A stretch of DNA of 64,000 nucleotides from Streptacidiphilus albus JL83 (GCF_000744705.1 NZ_JQML01000001.1:2862017-2926016); one strand, 5' to 3'; counted from the stretch's first letter, positions 9,024 to 17,395 are shown. Numbers and translations: made by a program. Notes: a model not told the origin generated them from the letters alone.

Positions 9024-9061
9024 CCGACGCGTGCCCGCCACGGTGCTCGGGCACGCGTCGG
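9024..9061. terminator. stem-loop terminator after the small-protein pair
   Basis: Perfect 14-bp inverted repeat, CCGACGCGTGCCCG at 9024-9037 and its complement at 9048-9061, around a ten-base loop. It lies 62 bases beyond the small membrane-protein gene and 163 bases beyond the end of the convergent oxidoreductase gene, so it can serve both strands. No T-run follows, as usual in streptomycetes. Confidence 0.7.
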
Positions 9062-9223
9062 ACCCTAGTAGCGTTTCGCTGCTCAGATATGGCATGTCCG
9101 GCTGGGAGGTTGGTGTCTGGCGGATTTCTTCCCCTTTGCCGGACAGCGCGCCGTTGCCGCAGCCGTGAGCGGCGAGCCGGAGCAGGCAACGGCCATGACG
9201 AGCAGCGGGTCGACGTCCCCGGC

Positions 9224-10183
9224 TCAGGGCAGCAGGACGATCTTGCCCAGGCCGTGGCCGTCCTCGCTCAGCCGCTGCGCCTCGTCGGCCTGCGCCAGCG
9301 GCAGCGCCGCCCGGATCGGCAGTTCCAGGGTGCCGGCCGCGACCAGTCGGGCGACCCGGGCCAGTGCCTCCGGGGAGCGGTCCTCCTCCGGGCCGCCGGA
9401 GCTGAACCGTACGCCCAGCGGTCCGGCCTCGGCCAGGTCGACCAGGGAGACCACCCGCGCGGCACCGCCGACCAGGTCGACGGAACCGGCCAGCACCCCG
9501 CCGCCGCCCAGGTCGAGCACCGCGTCCACGCCCTGCGGCGCGGCCGCGCGGACCCGGTCGAAGACGCCCTCGCCGTAGCTGACCGGGACCGCGCCGATCG
9601 ACCGGAGGAAGCCGTGGTTGGGCTCGCTCGCCGTGCCGACCACCCGGATGCCGTCAGCGGTCGCCAGCTGGACGGCGAGGATCCCGACCGCCCCGGCCGC
9701 GCCGTGCACCAGGACCGTCTCCCCGGCCGTGGCCTTGACCGACTCCAGCGCCCGGTAGGCGGCCTCGGCCGCGACCGGCAGCCCTCCGGCGGCCTCCAAC
9801 TCCAGCCCGGCCGGCACCGCGGCCAGCCGATCGGCGTCGGCGAGCGCGTAGGCGGCGTAGCTGTTCGGGACGGGGCCGAAGACGGCGTCGCCGACCGCCC
9901 AGGCGGTCACCCCGGGCCCGGTGGCGACCACCGTTCCAGCCGCCTCCAGCCCCGGGACGTGCGGGAACGAGACCGGGAAGACCTCGGCCAGGTAGCCGCG
10001 CCGGATCTTCCAGTCCACCGGGTTGACCCCGGCGGAGCGGACCTCCAGCAGCACCTGCCCCGCACCGGGGCGGGGCACGGCCGCGTCGGCCAGCTGCAGC
10101 ACCTCGGGGCCGCCGAAGGCGGAGAAGGAGACGGCGGGGGCCTGCTCGGGAAGCGCGGTGGGGTCGTTGGACACGGTGGACAT
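9224..10183 (-). CDS. NADP-dependent zinc-type (quinone) oxidoreductase
   Basis: Medium-chain dehydrogenase/reductase of 319 residues in the quinone-oxidoreductase group. The catalytic-domain signature is SAGVNPVDWKIRRGY near residue 50, with HVPGLEAAGTVVATGPGV after it. The cofactor-binding Rossmann motif is VLVHGAAGAVGILAVQLA near residue 155. Structural-zinc cysteines are absent, which fits the NADPH:quinone reductase branch. ATG 10183 has a GAAAGAGG ribosome binding site; longer frames upstream run into the divergent regulator gene. It is transcribed away from the MmyB-type regulator at 10409, a common streptomycete pairing that suggests regulation by it. Substrate unknown. Confidence 0.88.
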   Translation of the reverse strand: MSTVSNDPTALPEQAPAVSFSAFGGPEVLQLADAAVPRPGAGQVLLEVRSAGVNPVDWKIRRGYLAEVFPVSFPHVPGLEAAGTVVATGPGVTAWAVGDAVFGPVPNSYAAYALADADRLAAVPAGLELEAAGGLPVAAEAAYRALESVKATAGETVLVHGAAGAVGILAVQLATADGIRVVGTASEPNHGFLRSIGAVPVSYGEGVFDRVRAAAPQGVDAVLDLGGGGVLAGSVDLVGGAARVVSLVDLAEAGPLGVRFSSGGPEEDRSPEALARVARLVAAGTLELPIRAALPLAQADEAQRLSEDGHGLGKIVLLP

Positions 10184-10322
10184 GGGGAGCCTCTTTCGGA
10201 TGGGTGGGACCGGCCTGAGGGGTGCGGCCGGTTCGGTGGGGCGGTGCGGTCTGGCCGCGTTCGGCCCGACACCAGGACCGTGCCACGGCTGCTGCGGGCT
10301 GAGGAGCGGAGAGCTTTCCCTA

Positions 10323-10335
10323 GGACCGGCGGTCC
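10323..10335. promoter_or_regulatory. candidate operator between divergent genes
   Basis: GGACCGGCGGTCC is a perfect 13-bp palindrome in the 225-base region between the oxidoreductase and the divergent MmyB-type regulator. Its position suits an operator for that regulator controlling both directions. Binding has not been shown and GC-rich palindromes arise by chance. Confidence 0.35.
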
Positions 10336-10408
10336 GGGTCTCCGGCCGCGCGGCCGGCCCCGGGGACCGGGAATCCCGGCCCGGTTCCCGGGCGTTGGGG
10401 GGATCATC

Positions 10409-11266
10409 ATGACGACCGAGATGGACCGCACCCAGTTGGCCGACTTCCTCCGCCGCTCCCGCGAGCGGCTGCGGCCGCAGGACGTCGGGCTGCCCGAGGG
10501 GCCGCGCCGCCGCACCCCCGGCCTGCGGCGGGAGGAGGTCGCACTGCTCTCCGGCATGTCCGCCGACTACTACATGCGGCTGGAGCAGGCCCGCAGCCCG
10601 CAGCCCTCGGTCCAGGTGCTGTCCGCGCTGGCCCGGACCCTGCGGCTGAGCGACGACGAACGCGACCATCTCTACCTGCTCTCCGGACACCGGCCGCCGG
10701 CCGGACGGCCCGCCGGGGCGGAGATCCGGCCGGCCCTGCGGCATCTGCTGGACCAGCTGTCCGACGCCCCGGCCCAGGTCCTCAGCGACCTGGGCGACCT
10801 GCTCGGGCAGAACGCCACCGCCGAGGCGCTGTTCGGCTGCGTCTGCGGGGTCGAGGGGGACGGCCGCAACCTGATCTGGTCCTGGTTCACCAACCCGCTC
10901 ATGCGGGCCTCCTATCCGCCGGAGGAGTGGCAGCACTACAGCCGCTCCCATGTGGCCGACCTGCGCGCCGCCACCGTCCGGCGCGGCGGCGACGCGGCCT
11001 CCACCGGGCTGGTCCAGCGGCTGCTGGCGAGCAGCAAGGAGTTCGCCGAGCTGTGGGAGCGGCACGAGGTCGGGGTGCGGCGCAGCGCGGTGCTGCGGGT
11101 GCGGCATCCGCAGCTCGGTCCGGTCAGCCTGCTCTCGGAGCTGCTGCTCACCCCGTCCGAGGACCAGCGGCTGCTGCTGTTCACAGCGGTGCCCGGGAGT
11201 CCGGACGCGGCCGTGCTCGACCGGCTGCGGGAGATCGGCGCCCGGGACTTCGCCGGCCTGCACTAG
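10409..11266 (+). CDS. XRE-type regulator with MmyB ligand-binding domain
   Basis: Transcription regulator of 285 residues. An N-terminal XRE helix-turn-helix (residues about 10-75, with TPGLRREEVALLSGMSADYY and LEQARSPQPSVQVLSALART) is followed by the MmyB-like ligand-binding region, with NLIWSWFTNPLMRASYP and RSAVLRVRHPQLGPVSL. This domain order is typical of the large MmyB family of actinomycetes. ATG 10409 follows a run of G residues at 10397-10402 that can act as ribosome binding site. It is divergent from the quinone oxidoreductase gene and probably controls it and itself through the 225-base spacer. The inducer is unknown. Confidence 0.88.
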   Translation: MTTEMDRTQLADFLRRSRERLRPQDVGLPEGPRRRTPGLRREEVALLSGMSADYYMRLEQARSPQPSVQVLSALARTLRLSDDERDHLYLLSGHRPPAGRPAGAEIRPALRHLLDQLSDAPAQVLSDLGDLLGQNATAEALFGCVCGVEGDGRNLIWSWFTNPLMRASYPPEEWQHYSRSHVADLRAATVRRGGDAASTGLVQRLLASSKEFAELWERHEVGVRRSAVLRVRHPQLGPVSLLSELLLTPSEDQRLLLFTAVPGSPDAAVLDRLREIGARDFAGLH

Positions 11267-11441
11267 CCGGGGCGGTGCCGCTGGAAGACCCCGGCCGGGT
11301 CCTCCCGGGTGCCGAAGACCGAGCCGACGACCCTGGCGCCGTTCAACACCCCGCCGAGGACTGGTGCGGGGCCGGATCGGGAATCGGTCGGTCCTCGAAG
11401 ACGAGGGGTTCGGCGAACGTCCGCACGACTGCAGCCTTCAT
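11263..11441 (-). pseudogene. decayed alcohol dehydrogenase fragment
   Basis: Two fragments of one zinc-type alcohol dehydrogenase are fused in different frames. From ATG 11441 the strand reads MKAAVVRTFAEPLVFEDRPI, the typical N-terminus of AdhP-like enzymes, then meets a stop near 11343. Just beyond, in another frame, it reads GARVVGSVFGTREDPAGVF, which matches the late part of the same enzyme family (usual form GxRVVGSxVGTRxDLxEVF). More than 200 central residues are missing, so this is an internally deleted, non-functional relic. It overlaps the last bases of the MmyB-type regulator gene. Confidence 0.65.
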
Positions 11442-11475
11442 CGGGCACTCCTTGGGTGAACACCCCCACCGTCCG

Positions 11476-11557
11476 CACCCAGGATATCCGTGGGTGACCG
11501 GACGACCACTCGGAGTGCCCGCCCCCGGTGCGGCCGGCCCGGGCCGGATATCCGGCC
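11476..11557. repeat. GGATATCC-centred palindromes upstream of the ADH relic
   Basis: GGCCGGATATCCGGCC at 11542-11557 is a perfect 16-bp palindrome. A second GGATATCC at 11482-11489 is flanked by CACCCA (11476-11481) and TGGGTG (11491-11496). Both lie upstream of the start of the decayed dehydrogenase and may be its old operators. The rest of the 11442-11759 stretch holds no gene that can be supported. Confidence 0.45.
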
Positions 11558-11759
11558 TCGGTCGGCTTCGCGATCGGCCTCGGCCGTACCCCACCCCCGG
11601 CGGCGGTGCTGGCCGGGATCGCCGCCGACTGGCGCCGGGGCCTGCCCGGGGTGACCCTCACCCCGGCCGATCCCGGCACCGTTCCGGCCGGGCTGGGCTG
11701 ACCGGAGCCGCTCGGCGGGAGTTCACCCACCCCGGTCGGCCCTCCCCGGTCGCCCCCGG

Positions 11760-12407
11760 TCAGCCCTCCTCGGTCAGCACGCCGTCCTGCTCCAGGTGCC
11801 GGGTGCCGGTCTCCGGGCAGTGCCAGACTCCGGGCTCGTCGGCGTGCTCGACCAGCCGCACCCCGGCCCGGCCGACCCAGCCGATCCGGCGCGCCGGGAC
11901 GCCCGCGACCAGGGCGAAGTCGGGGACGTCGCGGGTGACCACGGCCCCGGCGGCGACCAGCGCCCAACGGCCCACCCGGACCGGCGCGACGCAGACCGAC
12001 CGGGCCCCGAGCGAGGCCCCCTCGGCGACCCGGACGGCCACCGGCTGCCAGTCGCCGTCCCGCTTCTGCCGGCCCTGCGGGTCGACCGAGCGCGGGTAGA
12101 AGTCGTTGGTGAGCACGGCCGAGGGGCCGACGAACACGCCGTCGGCCAGCTCGGCGGGCTCGTAGACCAGCGCGTAGTTCTGCAGCTTGACGTTGTCGCC
12201 GATCCGGACGCCGGGACCGACGTAGGCGCCGCGTCCGACCACGCAGGAGCGGCCGAGCCGGGCCTCCTCCCGGATCTGGGCCAGGTCCCAGACGGCGCTG
12301 CCCTCGCCGACCTCGGCACTGGGATCGACCTGGGCGGTGGGTTGGATCCTGACGCTCACGCGGTTGGCCCCTTCCGGCGGCGGTGCACTGGTGGTGACAC
12401 TGACCAT
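11760..12407 (-). CDS. left-handed beta-helix N-acetyltransferase (WbpD/WlbB-like)
   Basis: Acyltransferase of 215 residues made of hexapeptide repeats (left-handed beta-helix), for example VGPGVRIGDNVKLQNYALVY. Hallmarks of the WbpD/WlbB branch are VFVGPSAVLTNDFYPRS and the C-terminal ALVAAGAVVTRDVPDFALVA with GVPARRIGWVG. WbpD-type enzymes acetylate the 3-amino group of UDP-GlcNAc3NA on the way to UDP-ManNAc3NAcA. ATG 12407 is used; an in-frame GTG at about 12359 (SVRIQPTA) is an alternative. It is divergent from the ManNAcA operon at 12892, with possible operators between. The assignment to the polysaccharide pathway rests on family and context. Confidence 0.82.
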   Translation of the reverse strand: MVSVTTSAPPPEGANRVSVRIQPTAQVDPSAEVGEGSAVWDLAQIREEARLGRSCVVGRGAYVGPGVRIGDNVKLQNYALVYEPAELADGVFVGPSAVLTNDFYPRSVDPQGRQKRDGDWQPVAVRVAEGASLGARSVCVAPVRVGRWALVAAGAVVTRDVPDFALVAGVPARRIGWVGRAGVRLVEHADEPGVWHCPETGTRHLEQDGVLTEEG

Positions 12408-12891
12408 ATGCCGGATGCACCGTCAGATTCCCTCGATGACGCACTGGTTGATCATCCGCGCCGCAGTTGGCCGGATGACGGTGCGTCATCGGGCCGAAAC
12501 CGTCCGGCAGCAACGAAGGTTTTCCCAAAACGTCGATCCACGGCCATCCACGGACTTATCGTGTGTCTGTACGCTTCACGCTGGGCACAGCAACAGACAA
12601 CTGCCCCGACCGGCACCAAGGTCGAGCACAACCGGCAGTTGCAGCAGGGGGGTTGTACCCATCCGGGGACACCGGTGGCAGCGGGACCGGAGGGGAGACC
12701 GGGTCCGACCGCCATCGTTCCGCCGTGCCCGCAGCCGACCCGCTCGCGGTCGTGCACCGCTGCGGCATCCCGGCGACCGAACGTCCTTCGCGCAGCCCCT
12801 CTTCGCCGACGCTCCCGACCCGTCCCACCGTGCGTGCCCCGGGCGCGCACGTGTCAGGCTCCGTCATGTCCACGACCTCGGTGAAGGTTTG
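12408..12891. other. 484-base divergent intergenic region
   Basis: No gene is supported here. The region separates the acetyltransferase from the 12892 operon and is less GC-rich in its middle part (12500-12600). It holds the GATGACG inverted repeats described separately and a further inverted repeat, CAACTGCC at 12598-12605 with GGCAGTTG at 12634-12641. A long 5' leader for the plus-strand operon is likely. Confidence 0.5.
12434..12491. promoter_or_regulatory. candidate operator cluster (GATGACG repeats)
   Basis: GATGACGGTGCGTCATC at 12474-12490 is a 17-bp palindrome with seven-base arms and a three-base centre. A third copy of the half-site lies upstream; the larger repeat CGATGACGCAC (12434-12444) is perfectly complementary to GTGCGTCATCG (12481-12491). 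The arrangement suggests cooperative binding of a dimeric regulator, or a looped structure, between the acetyltransferase start at 12407 and the operon at 12892. The regulator is not identified. Confidence 0.45.
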
Positions 12892-14088
12892 ATGACCACC
12901 ACACGAATGCAGGCGCTCGCCCGCGACGACCTGCCGCTCCACGCGCTCGCGACCCGGCTGCTGGCCGTCGCCGAGGCCGGTCTTCCGGCGATGTACCGGC
13001 CGGAGGACGAGGCCTTCGCCTTCACCCTGGCCGGCAGCCGGGCCCCGGACGGCTCCTGGCGGCTGGAGCGGCGCGGCACCAGCACCCGGTACGCCGCGAT
13101 CACCGTGCTCGGCGCCCGCTACCTGCCGGAGCCCCGCCAGCGGGCGGTGCTCGGCGGCCACAGCGCCGAGGAGTTCACCAGCCTGCTGGTACAGCGGCTG
13201 CCGGAGGTGGCCAACCTGGGCGACGCGGCGCTGATCGCCTGGGCCGCCGCCGAGACCGGTCACCCCAAGCTGGCCGACGCCCTGGCCCGGACGGCCGCGC
13301 TGGACGCGGACGGAGGTCCCCGCTACACCGTTGAGGCCGCCTGGGTGCTGTCCGCCCTCGCCGCCGCCCGGCACTCCGAGGCCGGCGGCACGGAGCTGGA
13401 GCGACGGCTGAGCACGGCCCGGGACCGGCTGCTCCGGGCCAGGAACGCCGGCAGTCCGCTCTTTCCGCACGCCACCGGGCCCGGCCTGGTCCCCTGGTAC
13501 CGGGCGCACGTGGCCTGCTTCGCCGACCAGACCTATCCGCTCCAGGCCCTCGCCAGGACCCATGCGAGCGCCGACGGGCCCGGCGGCGACCCGGAGGCCC
13601 TGGCTGCGGCCGACGCCTGCGCGAAGCGGATCTGCGAGCTCCAGGGCGAGGGCGGCCAGTGGTGGTGGCACTACGACGCCCGGCCGGGCCGGCTCGTGGA
13701 GGGCTACCCGGTCTACAGCGTGCACCAGCACGCGATGGCGCCGACCGCGCTGTTCGACCTGGCCGACGCCGGCGGCGCCGACTTCTCCGCCGAGATCCGG
13801 CGCGGACTGCGGTGGATGACCGAGGTGCCGGAGCTGGCCGTCGGCTCCCCCGGCGGCACGCCGTCCGAGCCGATGATCCTCGACGACCTGGGCGTCACCT
13901 GGCGCAAGGTCCACCGGGGCGACCCGCGCAAGGCGGTCCGCGCCGGGCAGGGGCTGGCCTCGCTGGCGCGGCCGGGACGGCGGCTGGCGCTGCTGGACCG
14001 GCTGTACCGCCCCGCCTCGGTGGACCGGGAGTGCCGACCGTACGAGTTCGGCTGGATGCTGCACGCCTGGCTCGGAGGTGCGCAATGA
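12892..14088 (+). CDS. alpha/alpha-toroid protein of unknown function
   Basis: Protein of 398 residues predicted to be almost wholly helical. Segments such as LQGEGGQWWWHY near residue 250 and SRAPDGSWRL near residue 50 resemble the QW repeats of squalene-hopene cyclase/prenyltransferase folds (QxxxGxW), suggesting an alpha/alpha toroid. A conserved-looking stretch, GYPVYSVHQHAMAPTALFDL, contains paired histidines that could be catalytic. No signal peptide or membrane segment is seen. ATG 12892 has GAAGG before it. The stop overlaps the WecG/TagA-type gene (ATGA), so the product is made together with the ManNAc-sugar enzymes. A role acting on the lipid-linked intermediate is only a guess. Confidence 0.75.
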   Translation: MTTTRMQALARDDLPLHALATRLLAVAEAGLPAMYRPEDEAFAFTLAGSRAPDGSWRLERRGTSTRYAAITVLGARYLPEPRQRAVLGGHSAEEFTSLLVQRLPEVANLGDAALIAWAAAETGHPKLADALARTAALDADGGPRYTVEAAWVLSALAAARHSEAGGTELERRLSTARDRLLRARNAGSPLFPHATGPGLVPWYRAHVACFADQTYPLQALARTHASADGPGGDPEALAAADACAKRICELQGEGGQWWWHYDARPGRLVEGYPVYSVHQHAMAPTALFDLADAGGADFSAEIRRGLRWMTEVPELAVGSPGGTPSEPMILDDLGVTWRKVHRGDPRKAVRAGQGLASLARPGRRLALLDRLYRPASVDRECRPYEFGWMLHAWLGGAQ

Positions 14089-14960
14089 CCGACCTGTCCT
14101 TACCGGGCCAGTCGATACCGGAGCAGTCGATGCCGGAGCAGTCGTTACCGGTCGCGCGCCGGAGCCTCTTCGGGGTCGAACTGGACCCGCTGACCATGGA
14201 CCAGACCGTGGAGCGCTGCCTGGCGGCGGTGCGCTCGGGCGAGCAGCTGGAGATCGGCGTGGTCAACGCCGCCAAGCTGGTGAACATGCGGCGCGACCCG
14301 GGGTTGGCCGAGGCGGTGTCCGGCTGCGACCTGGTGCTGGCCGACGGGCAGGCCGTGGTCTGGGCCGCCCGGGTGCTGCGCACCCCGCTGCCGGAGCGGG
14401 TGGCCGGCATCGACCTCTTCCTCCGGCTGCTGGCCGAGGCCGAGCGCGGCGGAATCCCGGTCTACCTGCTGGGCGCCGAGCAGTCGGTGCTGGACCTGAT
14501 GCTCGAACAGACCGCGCTGAGCTTTCCCGACCTGCTCGTGGCCGGGAGCCGCAACGGCTACTTCGAGGACGCCGAACAGGGCGCGATCGCCGACGCGATC
14601 GCGGACAGCGGAGCCCAGTTGCTGTTCCTCGGGATGACCTCGCCCAAGAAGGAGATCTTCACCGCGGGCTACGGCCGGCGCAGCGGCGTCCGGGTCGTCC
14701 ACGGCGTCGGCGGCTCCTTCGACATCCTGGCCGGCGTCACCCGGCGGGCCCCCGCCTCCTGGCAGCGGCTGGGCCTGGAGTGGCTCTACCGCGCGCTGCA
14801 GGAGCCGCGCCGACTCGGGCGCCGCTACCTCACCACCAACGTCCGCTTCCTGCTGATGACCGCCCGCGAGCTGGTGCACCGCACCCCGCCGCCGGTCCGC
14901 AGCCAGCCCCGGCAACCCGCTCCACCGTCAACCGGATCCGTGCACAGGAAGAGGCAGTGA
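14085..14960 (+). CDS. WecG/TagA/CpsF family glycosyltransferase (GT26)
   Basis: GT26 glycosyltransferase of 291 residues. These enzymes add ManNAc or ManNAcA to an undecaprenyl-linked acceptor. Signature segments are VVNAAKLVNMRRDPGL, DLVLADGQAVVWAARVL, ERVAGIDLFLRLL and LLFLGMTSPKKEIF; the Asp of LADGQ corresponds to the proposed catalytic base of TagA. The first 25 residues are a short repeat (PGQSIPEQSMPEQSLPV) that looks disordered. The gene overlaps the toroid gene by four bases and its stop shares one base with the dehydrogenase start. Neighbours that make UDP-ManNAc and oxidise it support a ManNAcA-type donor, as for WecG. Confidence 0.87.
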   Translation: MTDLSLPGQSIPEQSMPEQSLPVARRSLFGVELDPLTMDQTVERCLAAVRSGEQLEIGVVNAAKLVNMRRDPGLAEAVSGCDLVLADGQAVVWAARVLRTPLPERVAGIDLFLRLLAEAERGGIPVYLLGAEQSVLDLMLEQTALSFPDLLVAGSRNGYFEDAEQGAIADAIADSGAQLLFLGMTSPKKEIFTAGYGRRSGVRVVHGVGGSFDILAGVTRRAPASWQRLGLEWLYRALQEPRRLGRRYLTTNVRFLLMTARELVHRTPPPVRSQPRQPAPPSTGSVHRKRQ

Positions 14961-16216
14961 TGCGCGTCGTCGTCGTGGGACAGGGCTATGTGGGCCTGCC
15001 GCTGGCCATCAGGGCCGCCGAGGTCGGACACGAGGTGGTCGGCTACGACGTGGACTCCCGGCGGGTCAAGTCGCTCGCCGCCGGGGAGTCGTACGTCGAG
15101 GACGTCTCGGCGGAGCGGATCCGGGCGGCGCTGGCCGACGGCAGCTACCGCCCGACCGACCGGGCCCGGGACTGCGGCGGTTTCGACACCGCCGTGGTGA
15201 CCGTGCCGACGCCGCTGCGCGAGGGGCTGCCGGACCTCAGCTACATCGAGGAGTCGGCCCGCACCCTGGCCCGCTACCTGCGTCCCGGGGCCACGGTGGT
15301 GCTGGAGTCGACCACCTATCCCGGCACCACCCAGGAGCTGTTCGCCCCACTGCTGGAGAACGGCTCCGGGCTCACCGCAGGCCGTGACTTCCACCTCGGC
15401 TACAGCCCGGAGCGGATCGACCCGGGCAACGCGGTCTGGGGCTTCCAGCAGACGCCCAAGGTGGTCTCCGGGGTGGACCCGGAGTCGCTCCGCGCCGTCC
15501 AGGAGTTCTACGACGGGCTGGTGGACACCACGGTGCCGGTCCGGTCCCCCAAGGAGGCCGAGCTGGCCAAGCTGCTGGAGAACACCTTCCGGCACGTCAA
15601 CATCGCCCTGGTGAACGAGATCGCGATGTTCGCCCGGCACCTGGGCATCGACGTCTGGGAGGCGATCGACGCGGCCTCCAGCAAGCCCTTCGGCTTCATG
15701 CGGTTCACCCCGGGACCGGGCGTCGGCGGCCACTGCCTGCCGATCGACCCCTCCTACCTGTCCTGGCGGGTCCAGCGCGAACTGGGCCAGAACTTCCGCT
15801 TCGTGGAGCTGGCCAACGACATCAACAACCACATGCCGGAGTACGTGGCGCGGCGGCTGGCCGACGCCTTCAACGAGCGCCGCCGCTCGGTGAACGGCTC
15901 CCGGGTGCTGCTGCTCGGGCTGGCCTACAAGAAGAACACCGGCGACGCCCGGGAGTCGCCGGCGCTGCGGGTGGCCCGGCTGCTGCTCGACATGGGCGCC
16001 GAAGTCAGGGCGGTCGACCCGCACGTGGTCGAGCACGCGCCGGTCGACTCCCGGGTGTGCCGGGTCGAGGCGAGCCCGGAGGAGCTGGCGGCGGCGGACG
16101 CGGTGGTGCTGCTCACCGACCACGACTCCTTCGACTACGACGAGGTGCTGGCGCACTCCCGCTACGTCCTGGACTGCCGGCGCCGGATCGCCGGCCCCAC
16201 GGTGGAGGTGCTCTGA
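14960..16216 (+). CDS. UDP-N-acetyl-hexosamine 6-dehydrogenase (WecC/WbpA-like)
   Basis: Nucleotide-sugar dehydrogenase of 418 residues that oxidises C6 of a UDP-HexNAc to the uronic acid with two NAD+. The NAD-binding GQGYVGLPLAIRAAEVGHEV lies at residues 7-26. The catalytic cysteine is Cys259 in GVGGHCLPIDPSYLSW. A central dimerisation helix region (KLLENTFRHVNIALVNEI) and a C-terminal domain with GLAYKKNTGDARESPAL complete the three-domain family plan. It sits directly between the GT26 transferase and the UDP-GlcNAc 2-epimerase with almost no spacing. UDP-ManNAc is the natural candidate substrate, giving UDP-ManNAcA; UDP-GlcNAc is the alternative if the pathway is the WbpA type. Confidence 0.9.
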   Translation: MRVVVVGQGYVGLPLAIRAAEVGHEVVGYDVDSRRVKSLAAGESYVEDVSAERIRAALADGSYRPTDRARDCGGFDTAVVTVPTPLREGLPDLSYIEESARTLARYLRPGATVVLESTTYPGTTQELFAPLLENGSGLTAGRDFHLGYSPERIDPGNAVWGFQQTPKVVSGVDPESLRAVQEFYDGLVDTTVPVRSPKEAELAKLLENTFRHVNIALVNEIAMFARHLGIDVWEAIDAASSKPFGFMRFTPGPGVGGHCLPIDPSYLSWRVQRELGQNFRFVELANDINNHMPEYVARRLADAFNERRRSVNGSRVLLLGLAYKKNTGDARESPALRVARLLLDMGAEVRAVDPHVVEHAPVDSRVCRVEASPEELAAADAVVLLTDHDSFDYDEVLAHSRYVLDCRRRIAGPTVEVL

Positions 16217-16219
16217 GCC

Positions 16220-17347
16220 GTGGCGACGACGAACACGACCATGACGCGGATCGTCTGCGTGGCCGGGGCCCGGCCCAACTACATGAAGATCAAGCCGGTG
16301 ATGGACGCGCTGGAGCGGCGGGGCGCGGAGGTGCTGCTGGTCCACACCGGGCAGCACTACGACGAGTCGATGAACGGGGTCTTCTTCCGGGACCTCGGGC
16401 TCCGCCCGCCGGACCACTTCCTCGGCGTCGGCTCCGGCAGCCACGCCGAGCAGACCGGCCGGGTGATGACCGCGTTCGAGCCGCTGCTGGCGCGGCTCGC
16501 CCCGGACGCGGTGGTGGTCGTCGGCGACATCAACTCCACCCTGGCCTGCGCCCTGGTCACGGCGAAGGCGGGGCCGCTGCTGGCGCATGTCGAGGCCGGG
16601 CTGCGCAGTCGCGACTGGGGCATGCCGGAGGAGGTGAACCGGGTCGCCACCGACCGGGTCAGCGACTACCTGCTGGCCTCCTCCCCGGACGCGGCGGACA
16701 ACCTCCGCGCCGAGGGCTACCGCGCGGACCAGGTCCACCTGGTCGGCAACGTCATGATCGACACCCTGTTCGCCAACCTGGAGCGGGCCCGGCAGTCGGA
16801 CGTCCTCCGGCGGTACGGACTCACCCGGGGCGGCTACGGACTGGTGACCCTGCACCGGCCGGCCAATGTCGACGACCCCGGGGTGCTGGCCGGGCTGCTG
16901 AAGGCGCTCGGGGTGATCGCCGAGCACTGTCCGCTGCTGCTGCCGGTGCACCCCCGGGCGGCCGGGCGGCTGACCGAGCTCGGCGTCCCCGGCGGGCTGC
17001 GGCTGGTCCCGCCGGCCGGCTACCTGGACTTCATCGCGCTCCAGGACGCCGCCCGGATCGTCCTCACCGACTCCGGCGGGGTCCAGGAGGAGACCACCGC
17101 GCTCGGCGTCCCCTGCGTCACCCTGCGGGACAACACCGAGCGCCCGATCACGGTGGAGCAGGGCACCAACGTCCTGGCCGGCCGCGATCCGGAGCGGATC
17201 ACCGCGACCGTGGCCCGGGTGCTGGAGCACCCGCCCGCGCCGCGCAGACCGGCGCTGTGGGACGGCAGGGCGAGCGAGCGGATCGCGGACGTGCTGCTGA
17301 CCGGCGGCGGCGCGGCGACCCGCCCCCGGCCCACCGACCTGATCTGA
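16220..17347 (+). CDS. wecB: UDP-GlcNAc 2-epimerase (non-hydrolysing)
   Basis: Epimerase of 375 residues that interconverts UDP-GlcNAc and UDP-ManNAc, or acts on the diacetamido-uronic acid as in WbpI. Family motifs are all present: VAGARPNYMKIKPVMDAL at the start, VHTGQHYDESMNGVFF, VEAGLRSRDWGMPEEVNR, and LTDSGGVQEETTALGVP. GTG 16220 is chosen because GGAGG lies 11 bases upstream; ATG 16241 lacks a ribosome binding site. It follows the dehydrogenase by three bases, completing a GT26-dehydrogenase-epimerase run that makes and uses a ManNAcA-type sugar. Whether the substrate is GlcNAc or its 3-acetamido uronate cannot be told from sequence alone. Confidence 0.88.
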   Translation: MATTNTTMTRIVCVAGARPNYMKIKPVMDALERRGAEVLLVHTGQHYDESMNGVFFRDLGLRPPDHFLGVGSGSHAEQTGRVMTAFEPLLARLAPDAVVVVGDINSTLACALVTAKAGPLLAHVEAGLRSRDWGMPEEVNRVATDRVSDYLLASSPDAADNLRAEGYRADQVHLVGNVMIDTLFANLERARQSDVLRRYGLTRGGYGLVTLHRPANVDDPGVLAGLLKALGVIAEHCPLLLPVHPRAAGRLTELGVPGGLRLVPPAGYLDFIALQDAARIVLTDSGGVQEETTALGVPCVTLRDNTERPITVEQGTNVLAGRDPERITATVARVLEHPPAPRRPALWDGRASERIADVLLTGGGAATRPRPTDLI

Positions 17348-17366
17348 ACCCTCGATCCTGATTCGG

Positions 17367-17395
17367 CTGACGGCCGCTCCGGCACAACCTATGCT
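17367..17395 (+). promoter_or_regulatory. candidate housekeeping promoter
   Basis: CTGACG (17367-17372) and TATGCT (17390-17395) are separated by 17 bases and each match four of six positions of the housekeeping sigma consensus. They lie 104 bases before the Wzz-like gene at 17499, in a 151-base gap, so chain-length and flippase genes may have their own transcript. Only sequence supports this. Confidence 0.4.

Noticed and set aside
11561-11701. Open stretch ending in PGVTLTPADPGTVPAGLG before a stop, possibly the C-terminus of a lost gene
   Set aside because: The residues look protein-like, but no start, family or upstream part could be found, so it is not listed as a gene.
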